Source: Calliphora vicina (Eukaryota; Arthropoda; Insecta; Diptera; Calliphoridae). From it: a DNA stretch of 64,000 bases. Location: the NCBI RefSeq assembly GCF_958450345.1, contig NC_088780.1, positions 128,230,226 to 128,294,225 of the forward strand, in the 5' to 3' direction. Position numbers and translations under genes: made by a program. Shown here one piece after another: positions 47,300 through 58,300 of the stretch. The notes under the pieces are model-generated. The model was not told the DNA's origin, ran no database searches, and saw only the letters and a program-made list of their open reading frames with translations. The stretch's first letter is position 1; each line of letters starts with the position of its first letter.

Positions 47300-47765
47300 T
47301 AGTTCACCAGATATTCCATAATAACTATTTACTTTTTACGCCCACTTGAAATTTCAAAATAAAATGTATCCTATTATTCCTTATATGTCACCTATCGGCC
47401 AAATGTCAGAAGATGCAGAGGAAGTATATAGATATATATTTTTTAAAATCTATCGCATGAATTTTGCTAGAAAATATTATCATCAAAAAAAATATGGATG
47501 ATATTTCAAAAGATTAAAAATCTGTTCGGACCTACCATCTGAAGCGTCGAAAATAACCTCTGAAACTACTGAAATCTTTGAATGTACTAAAGACTGTACT
47601 AATTTGCTAGTACATCCACCTGTAAGTAATCAAAGAGATGATGAACAAAAATATTTTGACAGTTCTTCAGCCTGTGCGACAGATACAGTTGAATAATTTT
47701 TCATGTAATATTATTTCAATATAACTTTTTATTATTTTATTTCTTCTTGTTAAATTTCAATAAAA

Positions 47766-48042
47766 AATAAGTAAGAAAGTATGGTTGGTCATCTCTCTTA
47801 TTCTCTTAAAAATGTTGGTATAGACACAAATTCACAAATTCACCATTAATATCTTTCATATAGACATAATTTACACGACCTAATTTTATGGTGATCGGTC
47901 CATAATTGGTCATAGCTCCCATACAAGGCCCACTTCCGAAAACCACGAATACAAATTATTGATATTTTCAAAGAAAAATGTTTTTGCTCATTCACTTGGT
48001 GTAGGGTATCGGTCAAGCCCGATCATACTTTCTTACTTGTTT
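47766..48042 (+). mobile_element. DINE-1-like 3' ends, head-to-head composite
   Basis: The left edge ATAAGTAAGAAAGTATGGTT is a 3' end in minus orientation. After ~30 bases the sequence switches to plus orientation (AAATGTTGGTATAGACACAA, ATCGGTCCATAATTGGTCAT) and ends CGATCATACTTTCTTACTTG. Probably two copies or a rearranged one. 47.30-47.76 and 48.05-48.67 kb hold no recognised feature. Confidence 0.65.
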
Positions 48043-48675
48043 TATTTTGTCAAATATATTTTGACCGATACTGTATATGGTACAACATAGACAAATTATT
48101 ATTTTTTTTTGTATCTCTGATGATCTGTTTTATTTTTGTTGGATTTAACACTCTGTTAAGTAGAATTTTATTGCATGACAACATCAGTGTGAACTTAACA
48201 CTCATATTGTCTTGCGACACCCTCAATATCCTACTGTTTTACAGCAGCAATCTCTTCATTCCTCGGTATAGTAATCGCATATGGATGGTTTTACAAATTG
48301 TTGTGTATGTTTTGTAAGTAAGTGTTTGTGTGTTCTTTTCAACTTAACATTCTTTCCATACCTATCACGTTGATTTTTGCTTTTATTTTTATTTTTCTAT
48401 TTTGTTAGTTAAATTTGTATATAAATCTCAGAAACACATAAATATTAACACCATTTAGTTGTTAGGACTGTTGAAACACAAACACACAAATACTATCTGT
48501 TCAAGAATCTATTTTCTTAAATGTTGAGTTATATTGTTGTTTTTTCATTATAGGGGTGGGGGTGTGTGGGTGTGTATCAGCTCATGCATGTATGCACGGA
48601 TGCTGATTTTAATTTCACACATACCATGTGACATCTGCTGATGGTGAATGTGCTGATAGTATTGGGTGTTGCAGT

Positions 48676-49165
48676 ATATACCCAGCAGTTAAGCAAGTAG
48701 TCAATGTATCCCTTATAGACAGTAAATGTCACTAATTTCCTATCACTTGGCTGTCTCCAATTTATATATTTGGGTATTTTTACACTCATATTTGTAGTGC
48801 AGAGAGAAGACAATTGGTTTACTTTATACATCCCAGGTATTCGAGCGTGAAGACAATTGTCACTTACGTGTCTCTATGTAATCTAGAGTGTAGTCACTTT
48901 AAACGTTTTTAATGTCTCTGAGTAATAACCTATTGTGAAGTCACTTAAACGTTTCTTTTGTACTTCAATTTAGAAAGTAGACTGTCTATGCTTACGTGCA
49001 TGCTTACATGTTAAAATAACTAGTTATATAGCTGATCAAGTAACCAGTGCTTAGGATATGCACGTGTTAAAATAACTAGTCATGTATCTATTGAAGTAAC
49101 TAGTTCCCACCCTAAATGATGGGTAAAATCACTAGTTCGGGACTGTCTCCTAGAATTGCTGGACA
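48676..49165 (+). repeat. CCCAGCAGTT-ended repeat, copy 2
   Basis: ACCCAGCAGTTAAGCAAGTA at the start, AGAATTGCTGG at the end, with the same interior order as at 29.84 kb (GCAGAGAGAAGACAATTGG, GCGTGAAGACAATTG, CTAAATGATGGG). Overall closely similar to copy 1. Confidence 0.65.
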
Positions 49166-49743
49166 GTGATAAAAATGTCTAGTGTTAATGATGTTTTTGT
49201 GTTACCATTGTTGGTGTCACTTAGCATTTTAATTTCTTTTTGTTTATATAAATGACATTTGTTTGTGTTTATATTTTTTTATTTTTTGTTCTCATGTTCA
49301 TGTATTTTTGCAAATTTTGTTTCTTTCACTATTTGTTTGCTGATTTTATTATACCCTACATTAAGTGAGATCACTAAAATCATCACACAGTTACATATTA
49401 TTAAGATTATTTATTATTATTTACTTAGTCTGAGAGTGGAATCAAAAATTTTCGACAAGGCATCCAACCAAAGCCGTTTTGGTTGAATGCTTATTTACAG
49501 TCAATTTTTAATTCATTTGGTTGGTTTAAGTTTAAATTTTATATAAGAATGATGCAAAATCCATCAATTGCAATTGTATATAACATTTTAACTGCTTATC
49601 AAATTTTTCCAATATTGATCTCATATTATTTTGTATAAAAATCCTTTTCATTTAAAATTGTTCTTCAAGGAAATGTATCTAAAAAATGTCTGCCATATTT
49701 TAAAATGGTTAATCGGTTTTATCGAAATACTTTGTAAAACTAC

Positions 49744-50560
49744 TGTGATCAATCATATTTCAGACCACAATTCGATTACTTACATAAAAACTCACTATAG
49801 TTTAATCGATAATAACTTGGCTAATAAGCGTTTAATCGAAAAAAGGAGCTCGATCTGTGATCAGTCATATTTCTGAACAAAAATCGATTTTTTTATATAA
49901 AAACTCAAAATATCTAAATTCGCTAATAACTTGGCCAATAAGCGTTTAATCAAGAAAATAAGCTCGATTCGATTTTTTACATAAAAACTCAAAATATCTA
50001 AACTCTCTAATAACTTGGCCAATTAGAGTTGAATCAAGAAAAGGAGCTTGATCTGTAATCACTCATACTTCTTAACAAAAATCGATTTTTTATATAAAAA
50101 CTCAAAATATATAAATTCGCTAATAACTTGGCCAATAAGCGTTTAATCAAGAAAAGGAGCTCGATCTGTGATCACTCATATTTCTGATCAAAAACAGATT
50201 TTTTATATAAAAACTCACAATATCAAAAATCACTAATAACTTGGCCAAAAAGCGTTTAATTAAGAAATGGAGCTTGATCTGTTATCACTCATTTTTCAGA
50301 GCAAAATTCGATTACTTATATAAAAACTCAAAATACGTATATTGATTTACATGTATTCTGTTGTTGCAAGACTTAGGTTTTTGACAACAAACTTAGATTC
50401 TTTGTCTCTCAGTAGCGCTTCTATGTATATTTTATTCTATCAATAATACGTTTTTTTTCTTTTTACTATTTTTACCCTTTCAAACTGCTTCCGTCAAATT
50501 CACAAATCGAACACAAGCATTTTTTAACTTGGACAGGACAACGTCTGTCGGGTCATCTAG
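49744..50560 (+). mobile_element. Helitron-like element with ~113-bp tandem repeat, 3' end present
   Basis: About five units containing CTCGATCTGTGATCA, AAAATCGATTTTTTATATAA and AACTTGGCCAATAAGCGTTT run from 49744 to 50338, then ~220 bp unique DNA. The end has a GACAG/CTGTC hairpin (50532-50549) and, seven bases later, CTAG followed by T. A hairpin just before CTRR is the known 3' mark of Helitrons. The 5' end was not located. No Rep/helicase coding is present. Confidence 0.6.
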
Positions 50561-50919
50561 TAAGATATAAAACACAAAAATTGGTTAAAAAATGTTAAAT
50601 TTATTAAAAAATCACCATGCCATTAATGTGTCTCAGGCCACTAGAACAAATGTAGGAACAAAATTAACATATTTTGAGAAATATTAAAATAAAAGCTTAT
50701 TTTTACATAAAATATATCCATATTTACTTGTATATGAGTTTTTGTCTTAGTAGAAAACCGTTAACTTAGTCGCAGGTATGACCAAAAAAATTAATTTTTT
50801 GACGGCAGTTTCAAAACTCCATTTTAAAATTTTTAAAAATTTTGTTAAACAAATTTTAGAATTTTTTGATCATCACATGGAGATTTATTGACAATGTAAT
50901 AGGGACAAAAATATGAAAA

Positions 50920-51495
50920 AAGTATGATAAAACCTCATATAGTTTTTCCGTACGTGCGATTTAAATTTTGTGATTTTCGAGAAAAACTAATTTTTTGCCA
51001 TATATAAGCGAATGAGCCGAATTTAGAATATTTAGCCTAAAGTTTTACTAAAATCGGAAGACGGCAGCACCTGAAACGTGAAGGTCAAGTTCAAGATCAA
51101 TTTTATCAATATTTGGAATTTCTCATGGAAAAGTAGCGAAATGTTATATATTTTTGGGGCGATTTTGATGAAACTTAAAAAAAATATAACATGATGTCTA
51201 GTATTTATAATAACAGCACAAAAATTAAAATTAACCCTTAATATGAGAAAATTAACCCTTAACCATGAGAAAATCCAAATATTGAAAAATTTGACTTTTG
51301 ACCTTCACAATTTAAGGGTTGGCGTTTTCAGCATGGACTATAATATTCTGAATATCTTTTACTTAAAATTAATAACAGTAAGGAAATTGGGCTCAATCGC
51401 CTAAATATGGCCAAAAAATTAGTTTTTCTCGAAAATCGCAAAATTTAAATCGCAGGTACGTAAAAACTATATGAGGTTTAACATACTTTTTTCAT
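50920..51495. repeat. Long foldback repeat
   Basis: Arms of about 220 bp. Left: CCTCATATAGTTTTTCCGTA, CGATTTTCGAGAAAAACTAA-type block, GTGAAGGTCAAGTTCA, CAATATTTGGAATTTCTCATGG. The right arm is the complement in reversed order. The loop is ~115 bp. Non-coding. From 51.5 to 52.2 kb no gene is seen; the frame 51684-51917 lacks recognisable similarity. Confidence 0.75.
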
Positions 51496-52224
51496 TTCTT
51501 AACCAATTTTTGTCTTTTATATCTTATTAGAACGACAATTACGTACACATTTCGATTCTTTTAAATTTAATTGCAAATTGAATTATTTAATGGCAAAATT
51601 TTTACAAAAACTGAAAAAATTGCATTTTTTCCTCTTGTAAATGCACCTCAAAACTAAAACGCAAGTCTGCGCGGGTTGCAATCATGATAGAAAGACAAAA
51701 TTTCATATTTAACTATAGTTTTATATTTATAAAAAATAGAGGGTATGCGTTCCAAAATTCCAAAAAAAATTTTATTCTTTTAAGGTTTTATTCTTTTAAA
51801 ATCTTTACCACAGAGCTTTCATGGATCTTTGGAATATGTTTGTTAATGGGCGAAGCTTCTAATAGAGGATTCGACGAGATAAACGCTTGGACTCTCAGTC
51901 GGCTAACGACTTATTAATATAAAGTAAATGCTAATGACTTATTATGGGTAATGGATGTAATCCGAGGGTATATATTCTTCAGCTCTCGTCGGTTAACTAC
52001 AAATCGTCCGAATGTAATCCGAAGAGATAAATTCTTTAGATTTAGTTGGCTAACTACAACATATTGGCTATGACTAGCTAATTAGTACAGTCCGACGAGA
52101 TAAATGCTTCGGCTCTTATGTCCAATTAGTATGTAGTATGAAATGAATTTGAATCTGAAAGATTTTTTTTTGCTATTACTTGTTTTTTGAAACCGAATAT
52201 ATATGTATGTCTGTCATATACGAT

Positions 52225-52982
52225 TAGGGTTTTTAATTTCCCGACCTTTTTTGATTCCCGGGAATCGGTAAAATTGTTCTCTACATTCCCGGGTACCCGA
52301 CTATTCCCGAAATATATAATAGTACTGTAAACTATGAATATTATAACAAAATTTCATATAACAACTTAGTGTTATAATCATTATATGTAGAGCTTCGTAT
52401 TAATAAATTCAATTTGAGATTAATTCACTAAAATCTTAATCCGTAATTAAAAAAAATGGCAGCCTTTCATTTCATAAATCCATTCCCAATATCTAATTCT
52501 TTAGCTTCCTTTAGCTTGATTTAAATTGAGTTAATTTTGAAGTTAATTAATAACAGAATTTGTTCAAACTTTGAATGATTAAACTTTTTATTCATTCAGT
52601 TTTATTTAACTTTTAATGATTTTCAAAATGAATTGAAAAAAAATTGCTTAAGCCTTTTAGTAAAAGGAATGAATTAAATACATTTAACTGAATAGTTAAG
52701 ATGTAAAATTTATGTTGATCTCGAAAATTATTGGATTCAAAGGTGAATTTTTATAATAAAACATCTGCAAAACACACTCATTATAAAGCTGTCATTGTTA
52801 CCAAAATGGCCAAAATCAATTCTATAAAAAAAAAACTTTCCCCTTTTTTTTTAAAAAAATAGAATTCTAACTTGTTTTCTTTGCAGTTTCGTCAGTTTTT
52901 AATTCCTGGGAATCCGGACTAAAAATCCCGGGAATCAGGGAACTGAAAATTTGTACCGGGAATTTCCGGGATAAAAACACTA
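52225..52982. mobile_element. hAT-like non-autonomous element with 8-bp target duplication
   Basis: Ends TAGGGTTTTTAATTTCCCG and, reversed, TAGTGTTTTTATCCCGG; both followed by repeated ATTCCCGGGAATC-type palindromes. Flanks TATACGAT (52217-52224) and TGTACGAT (52983-52990) agree at 7 of 8 positions. An 8-bp duplication with a TAGGG-type end is the hAT pattern. No transposase inside. Confidence 0.7.
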
Positions 52983-53523
52983 TGTACGATATTAAATTTT
53001 ATTTATTTATTGGTTTAGTGTAGGAAATTAAAAGAAAAAGTAACGCCTCTCATGATTCGCAAATTTTCGCATATTTTTACATCTACCTCAAAATTACTTC
53101 TATTTCATGTTACGTACGATAAACCATTTTATTTCTCGATATTTTTGACAACAATTTTTCAAAATTTTACTTATTATTTTTAAATTAATTAATTAATTTT
53201 TTTATCGAAATTTTGTATGCTATTAGAGCTGATTAGAATGTTACAATATATCCAAAATTAGTATCAAGATCAGTCGGTGTTTACATTTACCAAAAATATT
53301 CTTAATAGTTAATGTCGTTTTTGTTCAGATTTTGTGTCAAATTCTTAATATACAAATTCTTGTATAAACACAACTGAAATAAAAACTGTATGGTACATCT
53401 GTGCATTTGTTTTTAAGTACTTCAGTTTATATTTGCACTTTATGTGCTTCGTCTTTGTGTACTTAAACTTATACGTACTTTATGTATATATCTCGGTTTG
53501 TGTCAGTGTATCTGTGATCATTA

Positions 53524-54268
53524 GGGTGGTTCTTATTTTGCACTTTTTGGATTCTACTGGAATTTATAAAGTGGGAACCTGTTACTGTTAAATGAGCAAA
53601 AACCTTTTATTTTTAATTTCAATAATTTATTTTCTCGTAGTTAAATGCGCTGATGGACGAGGTAATGCTCAAGAATAATACCGGACAAAAAAATAAACAA
53701 AATTTCCAAAGAAGTTTGCTGTGTGGCAAGCCGTTTGCAGTTGCAGTTGGCAAAAGAAGCCAATCATTTGTGACATCAGTCACGATCAACACAGAAATAT
53801 ATATTACGGAATATCTACAAAATCGGCTTTTACGTTTCTTAAACCAGCACAGAGTGCCTTCATATATATGGCCCGATTTTACATCATGCCCCTATTACAA
53901 AAGGCCCTTGAGTGGAATTCAAACAATAATGTCTATTTTGTATCAAGGGAGGCAAATCCACCCAACTGTCCAGGGCTCTTGTAAAAAGTATTAAAGAACA
54001 CAGGAAAGGTATCCCCGGATATGTCCGATTTTAAGCGTAAGTGGACCACATCGTCCAAATGGTAACGAAAGCAACTATGAAATCTATAATGAGGGGATTT
54101 CAACATTTGAATAAATTTACGTATTTTTGAGAATTTTTCTGTTCAGCTAAAACACGAAACTTCTAATAAAATATGCAACTTACAAAACATTATCCGATAT
54201 TGCAAAATGTTCAGAACTTGGAAAAATATTAGGCCTTGGCAACATAAAATATTGAAAAAGGGCCACCC
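53524..54268 (+). mobile_element. ITmD37E-like element with both ends
   Basis: GGGTGGTTCTTATTTTGCAC at the left and, reversed, GGGTGGCCCTTTTTCAATAT at the right, each flanked by TA; 745 bp. It carries the C-terminal two-thirds of a transposase. The ends resemble those of the element at 10.69-12.75 kb. Confidence 0.7.
53640..54125 (+). pseudogene. ITmD37E-like transposase pseudogene, middle and C-terminal parts
   Basis: Two frames alternate. Frame 1: ADGRGNAQE, stop, YRTKK, stop, TKFPKKFAVWQAVCSC. Frame 2: GKRSQSFVTSVTINTEIYIT, RVPSYIWPDFTSCPYYK (the second catalytic Asp). Then KALEWNSNNNVYFVSREANP, PNCPG, and later GKVSPDMSDFKRKWTTSSK and RGFQHLNKF in shifted frames. The PELRPIE segment with the Glu is largely lost at PNCPGLL. 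The overlap of two long frames (53653-53994, 53721-53984) is one gene with frameshifts. Confidence 0.8.
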
Positions 54269-54529
54269 TAGTAAATATCTATGATGAGCATATGTATGTG
54301 AGTCGAATCTTTAATTTCCGTTTTCGTTTGCCAACACTTATTTAATTAATTTGTATTAAATTTGTTAAAATGTTTCATCAGGATTATACTTAGGTGCTTG
54401 TATTTAGTATGTGTATTTTTGCTTTTGAAAGTATTTGTATTCAAAAAGATTAAGTTTTTATAGAAGTTTAATTTAAGAAAATAAATAAATTTGATTTATG
54501 AGAGTATTCAAAAGATGAGAAATTAAAAT

Positions 54530-54684
54530 AGGGGGATCGGGTCAATTATGGACTGATTATCACAAATATTGGTAGAAAGCTACTTTTATTTATGCCCTAT
54601 AGTATTTTAAACAGACAGACAGATAGACGGGCAGACGTAGCTAGATAGTCTTATAATATCATAAGGACCCAGAATATATATGGG
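54530..54684. mobile_element. DINE-like fragment
   Basis: GGGTCAATTATGGACTGATT, then ACAGACAGACAGATAGACGG with TAGCTAGATAGTCTTATAAT and AAGGACCCAGAATATATA. The fragment is cut by the next repeat. Confidence 0.55.
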
Positions 54685-54925
54685 GTATTTCAAGTCAAGT
54701 GAACCAAATTTTGTAATCGATGTCTTCCGATCGGGATGGAATTTGCATCAAGGTTAGTCCTATAGTAATAGTAATTCAGACACAATTTTTCAACTAGATC
54801 GGTCAAGAAGTCTCTAAGTTAGAGGGGGTCAAAATTTTACATTTTGACTTATTACTTACTGTTTTTAGCAAAATGTGTCCCAATAGTTTAGATAGCTATT
54901 TCTTCAATCTTTCGAAAAAAATTAA
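54685..54925. repeat. Partial copy of the ACGTCAAGTGAACC TIR repeat
   Basis: GGGGTATTTCAAGTCAAGTG, ATGTCTTCCGATCGGGATGG, ACACAATTTTTCAACTAGAT and TAGATAGCTATTTCTTCAAT are shared with 11577-12466. It stops exactly where the Helitron-like 5' end begins. A scrap resembling this family's interior (AGTGGGATGCGAGTGGGACA) reappears at 59802. Confidence 0.7.
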
Positions 54926-57225
54926 TCTATATAAATAAAAATCAAATGTCGTTCGTTGGTAATTGCATCAGTAGAGAACGCCCAGACCGATTTAGACAAT
55001 TTTTTTTTTAAAATGTTGGCCATAGACCAACTGAGGTTTTAACGGAATGAAAAAGTTACCACACCCACTTTTACGCCAACTTTTTTTAAATTTATCTAAA
55101 ATCGGAAAACAGCTACACCAATTTGGTTAATTTTTTTTTTAAATGATCATAGTAACCCAATTTAAGTTTTTAGTGAAAGAAGAATTGACCACGCCAATTT
55201 TTTTTCGTTATATCTAAAATCGCAGGGCGCCTGGACCGATTTAACTAATAACGCAATAGATAGTCCGCAAAAGTTTTTATATAAATAAAAATTGTCGACG
55301 TCCACTAATACGCCCACTTATTAAATACATCTGCAAAATACATCGGTCTGTGATCAATCATATTTCAGACCAAAATTCGATTACTTATATAAAAACCCAC
55401 AATAGCTTAAATCGATCTGCGATCACTCATATTTATCTAAATTCGCTAATAAATTGGCCAATAAGCAAACAGAGCTCGATCTGTGATCACTCATATTTCT
55501 GACCAAAAATCGATTTTTTATATAAAAACTCAAAATATCTAAATTCGCTAATAGCTTGGCCAATAAGCAAACAGAGCTCGATCTGTGATCACTCAAATTT
55601 CTAACCAAAAATTGATTTTTGATATAAAAACTCAAAATATCTAAATTCGCTAATAACTTGGCCAATAAGCATTTAATCAAGAAAAGCAGCTCGATCTGTG
55701 ATCACACATATTTCTAACCAAAAATCGATTTTTTATATAAAAACTCAAAATATCTAAATTCGCTAATAACTTGGCCAATAAGCGTTTAATCAACAAAACA
55801 GCTTGATATGTGATCACTCATATTTCTGACCAAAAATCCATTTTTTATATAAAAACTCAAAATATCTAAATTCGCTTATAACTTGGCCAATAAGCGTTTA
55901 ATCAAGAAAAGGAGCTCGATCTGTGATCATTCAAATTTCTAACCAAAAATCGATTTTTGATATAAAAACTCAAAATATCTAAATTCGCTAATAACTTGGC
56001 CAATAAGCGTTTAATCAAGAAAAGCAGCTCGATCTGTGATCACACATATTTCTGACCAAAAATCCATTTTTTATATAAAAACTCAAAATATCTAAATTCG
56101 CTTATAACTTGGCCATTAAGCGTTTAATCAAGAAAAGGAGCTCGATCTGTGATCACACATATTTTTGACCAAAAATCCATTTTTTATATAAAAACTCAAA
56201 ATATCTAATTTCGCTAATAACTTGGCCAATAAGCGTTAAATCAAGAAAAGGAGCTCGATCTGTGATCACTCATATTTCTGACCAAAAATCGATTTTTTAT
56301 ATAAAAACTCAAAATATCTAAATTCGCTAATAACTTGGCCAATAAGCGTTTAAACAAGAAAAGCAGCTCGATCTGTTATCAAACTTATTTCTGACCAAAA
56401 TTCGGTTGCTTATATAAAAACTCAAAATATCTAAATTCGCTAATATCTTGGCCAATAAGCGTTTAATCAAGAAAAGCAGCTCGACCTGCGATCACTCTTA
56501 TTTCTGACCAAAAATCAAATTTTTTTATAAAAACTCAAAATATCTAAATTCGCTAATAACTTGGCCAATAAGCGTTTAATCCAGAAAAAGAGCTTGATCT
56601 GTGATCACTCATATTTCTGACCAAAATTCGACTTTTTATATAAAAACTCAAAATATCTAAATTCGCTAATAACTTGGCCAATAAGCGTTTAATCAATAAG
56701 AGCAGCTCGATCTGTGATCACTCATATTTCTGACCAAATATCGATTTTTTTTATAAAAACTCAAATTATCTAATTCGCTAACAACTTGGTCAATAAGCAA
56801 ACTGAGCTCGATTTGTGATCGCTCATATTTCTGACTAAAAATCCATTTTTCATATAAAAACTCAAAATATCTAAATTCGCTAATAACTTGGCCAATAAGC
56901 GTTTAATCAAGAAAAAAAGCTCCATCCGTCATCACTCATATTTCTGACCAAAAATCGATTTTTTATATAAAAACTCAAAATATCTAAAATCGCTTATAAC
57001 TTGGCCAATAAGCGTTTAATCAAGAAAAGGAGCTCGATCTGTGATCACTCAAATTTCTAACCAAAAATCGATTTTTGATATAAAAACTCAAAATATCTAA
57101 ATTCGCTAAGAACTTGACCAATAGGCGTTTAATCAACAAAAGCAGCTTGATATGTGATCACTCATATTTCTGACCAAAAATCCCTTTTTTATATAAAAAC
57201 TCAAAATATCTAAATTCGCTTATAA

Positions 57226-58300
57226 CTTCGCTTATAAAATCGGTGTACCCAATTGGGTACAATGGCTTAATATGTATTATTTTTTTAAGATTTTTCTTAC
57301 GCCAAAATAGAATTTCAGACCATCAAAACGTGAAGTTTTTAATGCAAAAGTTTTAAAAACTAGATTTATGGGAAAAATATGAGCACCACAATTTTGATAG
57401 CTAATATTTTATCAGATTCGGATTGTAATATGGATGAAGATGAAGGTGTTGCTGACGATATTGTTAGAGATCGGATGTACCAGGTGAAATATAAGTATTT
57501 TGTGACAGTGATAGCGACGATGATGTTCCACTTGAGATGTTCTGACAGAAAATAATGCCCTCAAGATCAAGCAAAACAAATTATATTTGGATAATAAGAC
57601 CATGCGATGCTCAAATATCTCAAACTATTTTTTTGGACAATGAGTTCAATATTATTTCATACTTGAATGGGAAAAGGTTTTTGTTTAACCATTTAGCAGA
57701 CTTGCATTTATGCATTGCAAGCTAATAAGCACAATGTATCCTTCAACGCAGAAGATTTGAATATATTTTGAGTATTTTGCTTTACAGTGAATATCGCTCT
57801 ATGCCAAAAGAAGATATGTATTGGATGCTCTGCGAGGATACTCGCACTCCAAAATTTCCGAAATTATATCACGGAACAGATTCAAAGAAATAAAACGTTT
57901 TGTTAATTTGGCTGATAACACTAACTTAGATGCTACTGACAAAGTGAGACCCATATACAAATTACACTGGCTTCTGGTGTCGCAACTACTCCTGGAAACC
58001 AATTTCCTTAAAGAATAAAAACCCTACGATGGGGTGAATGTCATAACAGAATAAGATGGTTGTCTGAACAATACGATATTGCGTTGTGTTCAAAAAGTAA
58101 TGTTTTAAAAATTTTCACACATTATAAAAATAGCATACACTTTACGCCATTGTACCCATTCAGATACAGCCCCAAAAATATGTTTCCTAAAATTTTTTTT
58201 TAATTTTTTTTAATTTTCTATGTTCTTTTACCGAATTTTAGTTTAAATAAATAAATGAATTTAAAAATTTTTCATTTTAAATGGTCTTGGTTTTTAATGG
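57226..58300 (+). mobile_element. piggyBac-like insertion in the array
   Basis: The right boundary reads TTTTTAATGGG|TTAATCAAGAAAAGCAG: GGG next to TTAA is the known piggyBac terminus, and TTAA is part of every array unit (GCGTTTAATC). At the left the array breaks off at TTATAACTTCGCTTATAAAA without TTAA, so that end is eroded. Inner inverted pair GGGTACAATGGC (57258) / GCCATTGTACCC (58153). Confidence 0.75.
57690..58020 (+). pseudogene. piggyBac-like transposase fragment
   Basis: FEYILSILLYSEYRSMPKED and MYWMLCEDTR in one frame, then LDALRGYSHSKISEIISRNR, FKEIKRFVNLADNTNLDATD and KVRPIYKL in another. This matches the SRNRFxxIxRFxHxADN region that precedes the catalytic core of piggyBac transposases. 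A frameshift and the lack of the catalytic Asp block make it inactive. Upstream (57360-57690) the acidic DSDCNMDEDEG stretch may be the decayed N-terminus. Confidence 0.8.

Noticed and set aside
55423..55680. 85-residue minus-strand ORF with LLAKLLANLDILSFYIKN repeats
   Set aside because: Direct translation of three satellite units; the repeated peptide follows the DNA period.
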